A DNA stretch of 64,000 nucleotides, from NCBI GenBank assembly GCA_019914995.1, contig CM034140.1, positions 5,456,001 through 5,520,000 of the forward strand. Reading direction: 5' to 3'. Below are positions 1 through 11,540 of the stretch, piece by piece; position 1 is the first letter of the stretch; every line of letters starts with the position of its first letter. The notes under the pieces were generated by a model that saw only the letters and a list, made by a program, of their open reading frames with translations, had not been told where the DNA came from and did no database searches. This DNA comes from Acanthochlamys bracteata. Taxonomy: Eukaryota > Streptophyta > Magnoliopsida > Pandanales > Velloziaceae. Both the position numbers and the translations under genes were made by a program.

Positions 1-1650
1 TCAATTTCTACCTAATTTCATTGTGCATATTGAAGAATGATTTATACTAAAATGCTTGATTTACAAAGTGCATAATGAAATTGGTATATAATTGTTTGAG
101 GAACCTATCATTGATTTTTTCACCCTCCATATTTTGTGAACTTTTGGTAGCTTTTGCAAGTTATATAAAACAATGGTGCTTACTTTAGGATAGTTATATT
201 CATGATGAGATGGGTATCTTAAATTCTTTTTTTCAAATCTGATATGAAACTTTGAACTTTGTGATTAAAGATCTCTCTTACTTGCACATTTTCATCTTGT
301 TTATATGTAAGTTGTATTTTCTTTTGACATAAGGACTTAAGCGGTTTTCTTTTGACTTAAGGATTTAAGCGGCAGTCTGGGATTTTATATTAGGAATTTC
401 ATGAGATTGGATTTGGTATTACATGCGTACGGCTCTTTTGGTTGTCTGAGGTATGCTCTTTCTCAAGAATAGCTTTTTAAAGTCAAAAACCTTATTACTT
501 GTGATACTCATGCCTATAGCTGATTCCAGTTGTGCTATGCAGGACTGGATTAGAATTTACGTATTATTAGCGGATTAAATGGACTTGTGACTAAGAACCT
601 AGGAATAGAAACAAAGTTCACCAATTAGAAGGCACCAGGTCTCAGGACACTGGAGGGTGGATGTCGATCATGGATTGTTCACTGCAGTTATATGTGATCA
701 CCCCCAATCCTTGTGATTACAGTATTATCATTTAATCCTATGATTAATCGTTTCGCTACTGGCAAAACTTTATGTTTTTTCAATATATGATGTCTTTAAA
801 TTCTTCGTTTTCTTATTTCAAATTGTTTCCTCTTTGGTAATCTGACGTGGACCTGGTATTGCAACATTTTGGGTATTAGATTGTGGTCTTTCTTGAACTT
901 TTTACTGTTCAAAATCAAAATCAGATCCCTTGAACCCTTTATAAGTTGTACATGGATAAAACTTTTTGGATCAGTCTTTTTTAATTAACTAGTTAAAAAA
1001 GAGTTTGCACTCGAGAGATGACAACCAAGATATCGGAAGCTCAAAACTGAGGTTCCCAAGTAAGACCAAGAGCATGACAAGTTCGCTCTCCCCACTCTAT
1101 GTACTACCATATCAATGTGCTTATTTTATTTGATTTAGTTTTTGTTTATCAGGATCATTTTCTTTCTTAACATGCATGCTTTTGGCAGGTGAAATCTGAT
1201 TGCAGATGATAAGCATCCCAATGGAGCATCATCTTCACTGTTTTTGATGATGTACAGCCTGTATTAGTTAAACTGCGTTGAAACTATTTTATTTGGTATT
1301 TATGACAAAGAATAAGCTGAACCTTCATATATAATTGAGATTTTGATTAAAACCTTATGAACTATTGATAGCTGATATGAACTGTACATGATGTTGATTG
1401 ATGATGTTATTGCAGATTGGTTATGCATTAGTATATTGATAATGAGGTCAATATACGTTGATTGTGTCGTCATTTCAGTCATATTGACTAGGGTCTTCTA
1501 CAATTTGTCTTTGATTTTAGGAGTTAATTCACGGATGATATGCTTTGATGCAGTTGCGAATGTTCCTGAATATTTCGTTGTAATTCTACAACTGAAGCAA
1601 CGATAGTGGATCCTAAATCAAGCTCAGAATAATAAGTCGTTGTTTTCCAC
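1..1650. other. Unrecognised left flank, possibly the 3' end of an upstream gene
   Basis: I recognise no protein family here. Short exon-like pieces bounded by AG and GT occur around 540-700 and 1,010-1,070; the second could end a reading frame (residues RYRKLKTEVPK then a stop). About 1,180-1,300 looks like 3'-UTR sequence. Nothing in this stretch recurs in the tandem array to the right, so it lies outside the duplicated unit. The open frames are short and have no domain signature. Calling it a gene end is an inference. Confidence 0.2.
317..372. repeat. 28-bp direct tandem repeat, two copies
   Basis: Two adjacent copies of a 28-bp sequence beginning ttttcttttgac and ending taagcgg, differing at two positions. 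It is a simple local duplication in the unrecognised left flank, with no visible function. Confidence 0.85.
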
Positions 1651-1969
1651 CTAGCCTTGTTTGGTAGTACTCATTTCTAGCTTTAAGCCTGTGCTTTTTG
1701 AGATAATGACATATTTTAATTACATAAAGGTGACTTTTACAAAGTCAGTTTCGTAAAAGTAGAGTTTGATAAGAATTGGACTTTGATAGAAGTAGAGCTG
1801 GAAGTATTAGTTAAAACACGTGAAGTATAGTTTAAAATAAAATCTTGATAGAAAAGTTTGGTATGAAAATGAAAGTAGAGTTCAGAGTAGTAAGTGAAAC
1901 TCATGAATCGTCAAATTCAAAATATGAAGGGAAGAAGTGAAGTTTGGTGTAATTAAAACATGGCCTAAG
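1651..1969. mobile_element. MITE-like element, probably hAT type
   Basis: The left end reads ctagccttgtttggta. The right end, reverse-complemented, reads cttaggccatgttt, so the ends form an imperfect terminal inverted repeat of about 13 bp. The 319-bp interior has no coding capacity. The outer 8-bp flanks (gttttcca and ttgtgcca) agree at about 5 of 8 positions, as expected for a decayed hAT-type 8-bp target duplication. The TGTTT/TTTGG core is common in plant hAT MITEs. Family assignment is tentative because no second copy lies in the window. Confidence 0.42.
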
Positions 1970-2402
1970 TTGTGCCAGAGTTTTTTTTTTTATCGCCGGG
2001 AATGACAATTGTCACCATACTAAGTTAAAAAAATTATAGATTTGTATACACATTTTTTGACTACTCTCTTAGTGCTTTCTGTTTCTCACTATCTTCTAAT
2101 TTCTCTCGCTCTGCTCTTCTCCGTTGTCCCTAACCCCCAATACCTTCTCCTAATCATTTTGTCCTTGATGCTAATTGTTGTTGTTTTTTTTCTGGCCCCT
2201 TTTTCCTAACTATTTTTATCTTTGCAGCAATCAATTTGTACTCAATCAAATTGATTCTCTTGCCAAAAGAAAGCTCATGTCTAGCAACCATCACTCCTTC
2301 AATTTCTCTTCATGTAATTATTATGATTGACCCATTCTCATTCATAATTGAAGAGCTCTACTTTATTATTTGTAGTTTTTTTCTCATCTTTCGTAGGGAA
2401 TC
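1970..2402. other. Pyrimidine-rich stretch before the copia fossil; no gene seen
   Basis: A T- and CT-rich stretch with no recognisable coding content lies directly upstream of the gag-like part of the copia fossil. It could be the remains of that element's leader or LTR, but I found no matching copy downstream and no primer-binding-site motif. Confidence 0.3.
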
Positions 2403-4795
2403 ATGGCAGGGGCAGCGACTTCAAGTGATTCGGGGAGCATTGTTGTACTTCACAACGTTTCTAAACGATAGAACATTGGCACTTTTGCTCGCAAAGCAAC
2501 AGTGTTCTCCATCTTAGTGCAACAGTGTCAAGATAAATGATGGAAGCCTAATGCTTCTTCAACGACGATGACCTAACCAGATGGCACCCACTACAGGAAG
2601 GCGAAATATATCCGTAACACATGATTCAAATTACACGAATTTTTAAAATGATGGAGAGGCCAAAAAACAATATGAGGCTGTTGCTAGTAGAGGTATCGGA
2701 AGAAGTATTGTAGTGAATGCAGAAATCCAACTATCCTTTATCTCACAAATCAATTATCAAACAATATAAATTCCAATAATGAACCCATCACAAATGGTTC
2801 AGGTAATTCTAATCAAGTTTGCTTCAGTTTTGCTTATAATGATTGCCAGTATGGATAATCGATTCATGTGTAACTGACCTTATGACATATGGATCATGGA
2901 ATCTCATTAATACTACTAAACCAAGAAAAGTTTCCATTGCTGATGGAGTTATATCTAGTCATAGGGGGCTGGAGTTGTAGCTTCATCTCCTTCTCTCTCA
3001 TTATCGGACAATTTATTTGTTCCATCCCTTTTCAATAAATTATTAACAAAGGATAACTTCTTAAGTAGTTAAACTGTTGTGTACGAATATACCCTTAGTT
3101 TTGTCTTCTTTAGGATAGTCTCAGCAAGGAGATTATTGATAGTGGTACTAAGAGGAGGTTATACTATATTAATGACTTCAGTCGTAATAGAGTAAATCAT
3201 ATTCAACACTCGTCTGTGGGCAAACAAACTCAAATCTAGTTATCGAATTGCCGGTTAGGGTATTCTTTGCTTAGATATTTGCCATTTTTATTACCAAAAT
3301 TTATTTTCAAATTTGCAAATTTTTTAGAATTTAAATACGATGTGTAGATATTAGCTAAAAGTCATCGTATTTCTTATTCTATAAGTTCAAATAGGGTCAG
3401 ACTTTCTTTTTTTTTTAGTTCATTCTAATATTTAGAGATCTTCACTTGTGACTACTTCTATAGCTTCTATCGGTTTGTGATTTTTTATTAATGATTGTAC
3501 GCGAATGCCTTAGACTGTTAATGAGGAAAACCATGATTTGTTTAGTATTTTTTGTTATGTTCATAGGAGACTTAGACCTAGATTTGTACTAAAGTTCAAA
3601 TTTCTTTGTTAAAATAATGGTTGAAAATATGTTAATCATGAATTTCACAATTATTTCTAAACACATGGTATTATTTATGAAACCACATGTTTTAAAATAC
3701 CACAATAAAATAATATTTTGGAGCGAAAGAATCAGAGTTCTCTTGATCGTATCTCGTCTACCTCAAAGTTATTGAGTAGACGTAGTCGTTTCTATTGTTT
3801 ACATGCTAAACCGTATGTCTCTAAGCTACTCAACTTTAAGACTTCAGGTATATCTTATTATGTTTCCCTTCCATTTATTTTGACGCTCTCTCCTTATATA
3901 TTTAGATCTGTAATATTTGTGCATTTATATAATAATCAAAGGGTTGAACTTGATCATTATGCTATATGTTGTATATTTTCTAGGATATGCTACACATAAA
4001 AAGGGATATCAATGCTATAGTCCTACACTAAATCACAATTATGTCACGATAGATGTTATATTTTTGGAGTCGAAAATGTATTTTTCTTTTCTATATCCAC
4101 TTCTTCTTTTAGGGGGAGACAAATGTGAAATATAGAATTGGAACACTTTGCCAAGATTGATAGAGGGAGGTAATCTGATTGCAAGTGTCCCTAATGGGGA
4201 GAGGAACCGAACAAGATGAAACATATGTATATGGCGAAAGAGGTCGCCACACGACCATATTGAAGAAACTGAATTTAAAAACCTATCTCCTTTAGTATTA
4301 AAAGACCAACCTTTAGATAATATTTTGGGAGCCTAGCACTCCTTCTGAAAACATGTTGGAGATTTTTGCTAGTTATAAATTATCTTCAAGCATAATTATG
4401 AGAAATGACCAAATAAAAATTTACGAACTTTTGTGGGAGGAAAATCAAGCTACCATATTGCCAATTATATTTCAATGCAGAAACTGTTAGAACCATTGAA
4501 GACCTTGTGCATAAAATGTCTTATTGTCATGTTCCGAGTGAAGTACAGGAAACATCAATAGATCCTAAATTGTTCCAGACAATAGAATACGAGATGAAAG
4601 CATTAAAAAAAAATAAAATATGGACTCTTATCCCATTATTAAAAGAAAAAAAGATAGCGGGATGCAAGTGGGCATTCTCTGTTAGACATAAAGTAGATGG
4701 ATCCATCGGAATATATAAAGATAAACTCATGGCAATATAATATATACAAACATGTGGTATAGATTTTAAAAAAAAAATCTTACTAGTGGCAATTT
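2403..4795 (+). mobile_element. Fossil Ty1/copia retrotransposon (broken)
   Basis: Parts in order on the + strand: a gag-like start near 2,403; a protease-like WIIDS motif near 2,857; a pre-integrase region near 3,110-3,180; an integrase C-terminal region near 3,960-4,080 (KKGYQCY); and the start of reverse transcriptase near 4,510-4,790 (GCKWAF, YKDKL, then a GIDF-type segment). This order, integrase before reverse transcriptase, is diagnostic of Ty1/copia. The rest of reverse transcriptase, RNase H and both LTRs are not visible. The element is heavily broken, with many disruptions, and looks old. It lies outside the tandem array. Confidence 0.85.
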
Positions 4796-5094
4796 TGAGT
4801 AAATAAATAATAAATAAAGTTAAGAATAACTTCTATCTAAACATACACAAAAAATTCAAATATTGCAAACAATTGAATAATATTATCCATTTCATTAATA
4901 AAATGTAAGAGAATAGAATCTTAAATTAAGAGACAAGTAAAATTTTGTAGATATAATATTGCTGTAAAATTCAAATTAGATTGTAGGTAGTTGCTTGAGT
5001 CAAGTTGTTCAAATGAATTACCCGGAGTCAAATTAGTCTTATCTTTCAATAAAAGAAGACTCAAATTGGCATTTCCCGGAGTCAAATTGGAAGG
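4796..5094. other. A+T-rich spacer up to the first duplication edge
   Basis: No gene is seen. A 14-bp direct repeat, cccggagtcaaatt, occurs at 5,021-5,034 and 5,075-5,088 in slightly similar surroundings. Similarity to the later units begins at the A-rich run ending near 5,100, so this spacer marks the left edge of the tandem array. Confidence 0.6.
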
Positions 5095-5455
5095 AAAAAA
5101 ATTGATAGTTAGTGATTTGATTAATTAAAAAATAGTAGCAGCAGTAAAGGACCATTTGTGCCCATGAATAACTATGGGGGACTGGATCGGAAAATAAGTT
5201 AATAGGCCCTGATTGACAAATACGGTAGCGTACGAGGCATGGTATTGGTTATATAGCAGTTTTGTACTTGCACAATGCTTTGCAGCGGACAGAAGATCTC
5301 ATTAATAAAAATTTCAATCAAACTCAAAAGGAAACCAACCGCTTTCTTTCTCCCTCACTCTTTTGTATTCTGAAATGTAGCAGAACCCAAAGAAAAGAAA
5401 AAATTCAAGTCGGAGGAAAAAATAATTTTCTTTTCTCAATCTTTTACTTTTCTTT

Positions 5456-5480
5456 TCTTCTTCTTCTTCTTCTTCTTCTT
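5456..5480. repeat. (TTC)n microsatellite in leader
   Basis: An uninterrupted run of about eight TTC units. The same run occurs at the matching place in units 2 and 3. Pyrimidine-rich tracts are usual in plant 5' UTRs. Confidence 0.9.
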
Positions 5481-5838
5481 ATTCTCTTATTAGTTTATTT
5501 ACCAGTTTTTAATTTCGTGATTGCTTTTTCCTTAGTAACAATAGACACACAAAGAGAGAGGGAGAGAGAATCAGTTAGAGTATTCAACAAACTAGTGATG
5601 ACTTTTAGAAATTAAATATTTCTCGAGGATTCCGTAATTGCTGAATACCTAGGCCTTTCGGAAGGTGTAAGATTTCTATCTTATTGCCTTCAATTTTGTT
5701 TGTCGACAAATTCATTGCAAGATTTTTTGCTCGGAATTCAGTATATGATTCTTGCGTTATTCGGTGTTTGAAAGATTTCTCGTTTTACTTTTGTTGTTTA
5801 TTTGAATCTTATTAATCGATTATGTACTAGGAACCGAT

Positions 5839-5860
5839 TCTCTCTCTCTCTCTCTCTCTT
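5839..5860. repeat. (CT)n microsatellite, longer in unit 1
   Basis: About ten CT units follow gaaccgatt. The matching run in unit 2 (35,601-35,612) has about six, so the length changed after duplication. Confidence 0.9.
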
Positions 5861-6400
5861 TCTATTCTTTATTTTTCTAACCAAATGAAAAAAACTCTTT
5901 CAAATTTAAATTTCTTGAATTATTTTTTATTTCAGGAATTCTTCTTGCTAAATAGTTCCATTTCTTTGCGTGTTTCAATATTTGAAAGATTTTTTCCTTT
6001 TTTCCTTTTGTTGTTTAGTCAAAACTTTTTTGATTTTATCATGAGTCTTTTCAGAAAATGCATTTATGGTGTTTCTTTTATTATCAGTTTTATTCACAAA
6101 TTTGTTTTACAACATTTTGTTTTTACATTATTTAATGTTTATGGATATGATTCCTATGTTATTTTAGTGGGGGGTGTTTCTTGGCTTTGCTCACTTTTTC
6201 AAGATTGTTTCACCAATAATTCTCATGGACATGAAGTTGATTAGTTGTAACTTCTTCTGTTTGGGGTTTCCAAGATTATTAACACTCAATTTTATTTTTG
6301 AGGGAAATTAATCGAGCTTGTCTTCTTCTATTTTGGGATTTCCTCCCTACTCCTTACTACTACTTGATTGAGAAGTTTTTGTCGTGATTCTAACTCTCAG

Positions 6401-6568
6401 GAGAATAACGTGTCTTTGAATGATGTTCCTGATGATACAACATCAGTTTCAAGCTTAAATGGTGATGCAGCGAACAGAAGTCTAGATTAGTTCAAGGGAG
6501 CATGTCGACTAGTGGCTGGAGAATAGGATGAATTTGCAAACAAAATAGTTCAAGCCATATATTTGTTG
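6401..6568 (+). pseudogene. Block A exon 1, unit 1: unrecognised coding exon with two stops
   Basis: The segment sits between a good acceptor (ctaactctcag) and a donor (gtaatt). It is exactly 168 bp, and one frame reads 56 codons throughout, interrupted only by two TAG codons (codons 30 and 42). It begins ENNVSLNDVPDDTTSVSSLN and ends DEFANKIVQAIYLL. That frame length, the flanking splice sites and the 5'-UTR intron just upstream argue for the first coding exon of a real ancestral gene. I do not recognise the protein: the start is acidic and Ser/Thr-rich and the end is helical. The stops and the divergent copy in unit 2 indicate a pseudogene. Confidence 0.5.
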
Positions 6569-7089
6569 GTAATTATTCCATTAATAGGTTTTTTCTTAGT
6601 GGATTTCTTAGTCCTATCTTCATTGGAATTACATGAGTCCTCTTTCAAATTCTGTGGCTGCCTTAGAAGTAAAGGAAAAAATGTTTGGCTTATGCTGTAA
6701 TTACTCCTAGATATTGCATTTACAGCCTGTCCTTAAGAAGCTCAAGTTCTTTCTTATTCAATTTGTGTTTCTTGTTGTGCTCCTCTTTAAATTTGTTGAT
6801 TTAGTATTAGTTTAGAGACATATACTTTAATTATTGGTGCAGAAGTGCAGCTCTGTTAATAAAAATGTATGCGAAGATACTGAAGAATGCATATGTGATA
6901 AATCTATTTAAGAATAAATAAAATGAGTACTACCATGTAGAATGTGAGATGAAGCAAACTGTTGAAATGGACTACACATTATGCATAAGAGGTTGTGCCA
7001 ATTAAATGCATCCAAAGCTGTGAATGTTTACTTAGACCCATCTACTGCATGCATTTATGTGAACATGTGCATATGAATATGCCAATTCA

Positions 7090-7152
7090 TCTTGACATAC
7101 ATACGTATGTATTTACCTATGTTGGACATATATGCATGTATGCGTACATGCA
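7090..7152. repeat. Palindromic alternating purine-pyrimidine tract
   Basis: Consecutive catac/gtatg and atgcatgta/tacatgcat blocks form nested inverted repeats, with a 9-bp stem on each side of tgcg near 7,130-7,152. Unit 2 keeps a variant at about 36,855-36,918. The tract lies in an intron of block A. Confidence 0.6.
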
Positions 7153-7188
7153 TCTATATATACAAGTATTATTTGAAATGGCCTGTAG

Positions 7189-8211
7189 TTCTAGAATTAT
7201 TTTGTGGTGGCAAATGAAGATCAGCATTATTTACTGGAATAGCATCAGATTGCTGCATACTTGGGAAGGTAATAACCATGATTACAGAAGCATCAAGTTT
7301 TTGGTAATATTTTTTGACCATTCTAAGATTCGTTCCACTAGCATATTATCTGAACTGGCAACTTTGGTTGTGATTGTTTTCCTTAATATGTAAGTGTTTT
7401 GATCTATTAAAACAATCGAACAAGTTGCAATGTAGATTCTAATGGTCTAGGAAGAAGCTTCAAGGTGATATAGTTTGGTGCATGTCCTGAAAAGGTGAAG
7501 CCTGACTCAGGTGTATTCTTCCACTTCAAAATGTACTGAAATTGGTCTTTTATCTGTATAGAATTGTTGTTTTGGTGAATTTTTCAATTATATATTCGAA
7601 ACCCCTTGTATCTTAAGCTAAAGTCTGCCTTTTTTAACTGTTCCTATATTAAATTGCTTATTAGATAGATGAATACCATTTATTTGAACTCTCTTTGTTG
7701 ACATTGTACTTGTTTTGTTGGGGAGCTTGCATATTTACATCATCGTAAGCATACAGTCCTCTATCAAATTATATTGAAAGCCCTTCTATTCTAGGCTAAA
7801 GTCTGCCATATTTAACTGTTCCTAGATTAAATTGATTATTAAATAGGTGAATATCATTTATTTATAAGTCCCTTTGTTGACCTTGTGTTTGTTTTGATGT
7901 TTGGGGAACTTGTATAGTTACATCGTCATATGCATAGTGTCCTAATGAAGTTTTACATTTTTTAACCTTTTTTTGTCAAAACTGAAACTTATCAAGGGAT
8001 ATTCTCACCTTCTCTTTTAGTTTTCATTCGTGTCCTTTTTGCATGAAGTTTGTAATGCTTGTATTCTGCAGTTTTACTTTATTTAGTAATTTCTTTGAAT
8101 TGATTGGTTTTGGAGCTTTATATATGCAGACATACTAAGAAGGAAATAAGTAGCATCAATTAAGAGAGTGAGATGTTGTCAAAATGTCTTTGAGGCTGTT
8201 TTTTGCACCAG
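7189..8211 (+). pseudogene. Block A exons 2 and 3, unit 1: unrecognised
   Basis: Two exon-like islands. The first, 7,189-7,268, lies between gcctgtag and a gtaataacc donor. The second, 8,130-8,211, lies between tatatgcag and a gtgagctt donor. Both are more conserved between the units than the surrounding introns, and unit 2 has matching islands at 36,952-37,030 and about 37,875-37,953. The unit 2 copy of the first reads YLLEWHQIAAYLE near its end, while unit 1 has a length change that shifts this frame. I do not recognise the protein. The large open frame at 6,995-7,393 crosses these boundaries and is not a gene. Confidence 0.35.
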
Positions 8212-8639
8212 GTGAGCTTACTCATAACGGAATTAAAAGGTATTTAACCACTCTTTGTCACACGAGCAACATTCTTTAGAGCTATATAGCTGGAATTGCT
8301 TTCCTGAAAAGTTTGACATATCATGCTTTTCTTTTGCTGTCACTGAAGCGTTTTTCTCAACATATGCTCATAAATGTAAGGTGTACATTTGGAACTTGCG
8401 CTTAAAATATTTCACCCCTTGCTTGAATTGCTTCAACTTTGCTAGATCTTATTAAAAGTAGTAATTTGTATGTTGTTCAAGTCAAAAAGCTTTTTTACTC
8501 CCTGAAAGTACTTTTATTTGTACAATATGATGTAAGTAGCTTCATGATATTACTATTAATGCTTCAACTGTGATTGTTGATATTGTCGGATAGAGCCACT
8601 GAGAAGTTGTAGTTGATTTTAATTTTATCTAGGAACGGA

Positions 8640-9215
8640 TCCATCTTGTTTCTTCAAGATAAGTAAGTAGCTCATAGCCACATCTTGGAGTTGGGAGAAA
8701 CCTATGCGACAAGATTGCTATTCTTATTTGGTATTCTTCTTCCGCTTTCATTCTTTAGTCTGCATGTATTGTTATCTTTTTTTAACTTCAAGTTTAATTG
8801 ATATGTTACTCTTTCTGATTCATGGGGTGGCAAAGAATTTGCAAATATGTAGATGCGAAGAAGAGATTGATGCTACCAAAGTAAGTTTGAAAGGGATTTT
8901 CACTGTAGTTATTGGTATCGCTTGTTCAGTATTTTTACTTATTTCTTTAATCTCTAATCCTCCTTATGTTTAAATTTTTTCTAGGAAGCCTTCACCACCT
9001 TTTACTCTAGGTATAGATGTAGTGCACCAAGTGCTCACTGCATTCACTTTAATCTAGAGGAACAGATGATGATGTGTTATGCGTAATTTTCTTTGCACTT
9101 TCTTATTGGTTATTTTCTTAGTTTAATTTTTTGTTTATATCCTAAGTAGAGTATCACATAGATCACATCATGACGTGGAGGTGCAATGATAGGAAAAGAA
9201 TCTCTGATAAGGTAA
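8640..9215 (+). pseudogene. Block A later exon islands, unit 1: unrecognised
   Basis: Islands shared with 38,365-38,955, 45,028-45,640, 60,420-60,700 and 61,425-62,020: a segment containing cacatcttggagttgggagaaa (near 8,680); one whose unit 2 copy can be read NGDVTLFDS then GGKEV (near 8,790-8,880); one containing ggtatagatgtagtgcacca (near 9,012); and one from 9,161 with cgtggaggtgcaatgat, followed by a gtaaac donor at 9,211. Conservation across four or five copies and the splice-like edges suggest coding exons. No frame is long enough for me to name a family. All copies have stops or shifts in whichever frame is chosen. Confidence 0.35.
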
Positions 9216-9450
9216 ACGTTTCCGAAGTTCTGAAGACTTGAAGGGATTTTCCAATTCTTCTAACTTAAAACATATCCATATATTTTCAGCTTTTTGGATC
9301 TGATTTTAGTTTCAGTTAGGATAAGGGTTTTATTTTTCACAAAGGGCATGACGTCTATCAGGAGAGACATGACCTATTTGTACGGGGATGTTCTTCTGTC
9401 CTTTTCATATGCTTATTTGATATATATTGCTTATTGTTTCCTTTAAGGGG

Positions 9451-9531
9451 TTGCGGATTCGTCTGATTTTGCGGAACTTCACCAGTGAATTTAGGAGTCT
9501 AACAGACGATTTATTAGACGATACTCCGCAA
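9451..9531. mobile_element. Very short inverted-repeat insertion, unit 1 only
   Basis: An 81-bp segment runs from ttgcggattcgtctgat to a right end whose reverse complement is ttgcggagtatcgtctaat, so it has imperfect terminal inverted repeats of about 17 bp. The matching positions in unit 2 (about 39,198) and in the second A copy (about 45,898) run straight from ctttaa-g into attatatcatgg and lack it. It looks like a tiny MITE or hairpin insertion after duplication. No clear target duplication is visible. Confidence 0.4.
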
Positions 9532-9539
9532 AATAAGAC

Positions 9540-11540
9540 TATATTCGGTGCTTGTTTATCATGTATTGACTTCAGTGGAGCTGAACTGCATAATTCTTCT
9601 AAAAATTGTGCAAAGTTTATGCATGGCATTCAGCAATGTCTTTTTCATGGTAATCTAACATCATAAATTGTTAATTAATATGTGACTACTTTGAAAAATT
9701 TTCATCCATCACTATGTGGCCTATTTGATTGATGATATTTTGAGACATTAAATGTGAAAAAGAGTAAGTTGCCAAGTACAAAATGATGCTTGCTTCCTGC
9801 TTATGAGTATCAAGTGTTTTCATTTGTGCGTGCCACATAATTTGTTCATAAATTGTGTGTTATCATTGTAAACGCTATACGGTTCAAATGTTGAAAAGAA
9901 AAGGACTCATACCATTTTTCTAACATGATTAGAATGCTTTGGTTCATTGTCAAACATAAATGCCAAGTCTGGATTGAGTTGGAACTAACCATTTTCAGCA
10001 AACCATACGTTTTTGATGGCTGACAACTCTGTCTTCTGTGTTTGTAGTAGCCTCTTTGAGAAAAACTTACATGCTTTTACAAGTAGAAGGCCATGCATCA
10101 TGTAAGTTCATGTCACTTGGAGGGAAGCCTCTAAAGTTGGTAAGTTGCTAATGGTTTAGCATTGTACTTTCGTTATTCGTAGCATTTTAGATAAACCACC
10201 AAAACAATCCACGTCCTTGGTTAAGAAAAGAAAGATGCTGGTAGTACCTCCATGAAGTATACTTCAAAGCCATTGAATTATATAAACCACCAAAAAATTT
10301 TAAACAGTCCAGTATTGCAACCTATGTTCCCGATAATTGTCACTAACAGTGAAAGCAATTTATTCTTCAAAACAATGAAGCAAGCTTAGGCATAGGTTGA
10401 AGTGATCTATGAATTAGCTTTTGGTACAAGTACTGAGAAGGTGAGTTTTTAGTCTCTAGCTTTCTCGCTAAAGTTTGTTCTTTATTTGTTGTAGCAGCTC
10501 AGGTACGTGCTCATACAGCTTAAGTAGGTTGTTTTAAATAAAAAAAATTATAAAGAGTGATTGCTTTTCTTTATTTGACCTTTGCACTTAGCAAATTCTT
10601 CTTTCTGTCTTATGTTTATGCCATTGATTTCTGTGCCTATCACTTACGAAAGATAAGATTGTTCTAGATGTTATTTAAATTGATTTAATCACTTAATTCT
10701 ACTGAGCTTTGCTTGTATGTGTCTAGCTGTGATGAAATGTTTAGGAAAAACATAAATGTGAAGAAATACCGGATCTTGTTGTAGATAAAAAAATTAAATT
10801 AGAAACTTTTGAGTATAGTATGACAACACAAAATATAGCTATATCAGTACCAGAACATTAGCTGGTGAATCACTTGCATTTTTCATTAAGGAATTAATCC
10901 CATTTTGTAACTTTGTAGCATAATTTGATTATGTTCTAATTGAAATTTGAAGTTTAGAGTAAACTATTGTTTGGTGACCAATTCATTCGTGTTTCTGATA
11001 GCCATACGGATTGTAATATAGATTCTAAATTTCAGAATTTCCATTAATTTTCTTCACCACGTAGTTACAAAGTTGGCTACCTAGCGATTTGTACAACAAA
11101 CGCCATTTTGATTTAGTTAGAAACTGTAGTTCAACGTGGGAAAAAAGGGATCCATAGCATCAGCTATGCATTGGTTAATCAATTATGATGTATATATTTT
11201 GATACATGTTTAGATATGCTTTGGTTTAACTCCAAATTAGTTTGTACATTTAAAGATAAAGCTGACTCTGTGATTGAACTTCCAAGTAATCTATGGAACA
11301 GTTTTGTTGTGTAACAACACTCAATTTTTCCCGTTCTAAATTTGTAACAACCTTTTTAAGGAAACATTATATGACCCTACATCGTTAAAGTTCTTTGACA
11401 TTCGCACTGAAGCATCTACACTTAGTAAGGTTTTATGGCCTTGGTTAACCTTTTGTTCCTAAGGTTTTTGGATAACGGAACATTTCATTTGCTTCATCTA
11501 AAATTTTGTAACTTGTTCCTAAATTAATATGCTCGAAGAA
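9540..11540. repeat. Block A distal introns: repeated modules, no gene seen
   Basis: Shares long similarity with 39,240-41,150 and 46,000-47,760. It carries recurrent landmarks: gattaga-atgctttggtt (9,930 and, in variant form, 11,212); cattttgagcaaacctta-like sequence; and an exon-like piece followed by gtaag (near 10,095-10,140). A diverged kinesin-neck-like segment lies near 10,750-10,900 (see the kinesin entries). I see no open gene. Confidence 0.5.

Larger units (their letters stand above)
5101..6400 (+). promoter_or_regulatory. Leader of unit 1: degraded promoter, 5' UTR and 5'-UTR intron
   Basis: This is the unit 1 counterpart of the better-kept leaders at 34,990 and 63,630. The TATA-like box of those copies is replaced here by tgaataac. 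A TTC/CT-rich 5'-UTR stretch is followed by an apparent splice donor (ggtgtaag) near 5,665 and a T-rich intron that ends in ctctcag at 6,400, directly before the first exon of block A. Open frames at 5,262-5,615 and 5,885-6,244 lie in this leader or intron and are T-rich, with no domain signature, so I do not call them genes. Confidence 0.5.

Noticed and set aside
1970-2402. 5' LTR of the copia fossil
   Set aside because: No matching copy lies downstream of 4,795 and no primer-binding site could be identified.
5262-6244. Two open frames (117 and 119 codons) on the + strand
   Set aside because: They lie in the 5' UTR and its T-rich intron, have no domain signature and are broken in unit 2.
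6995-7393. 132-codon open frame on the + strand
   Set aside because: It crosses the splice-like borders at 7,189 and 7,268, is not kept in unit 2 and translates the palindromic intron tract into His/Tyr/Met-rich sequence.
9427-9666. 79-codon open frame in unit 1
   Set aside because: It depends on the 81-bp inverted-repeat insertion and is absent from the other block A copies.
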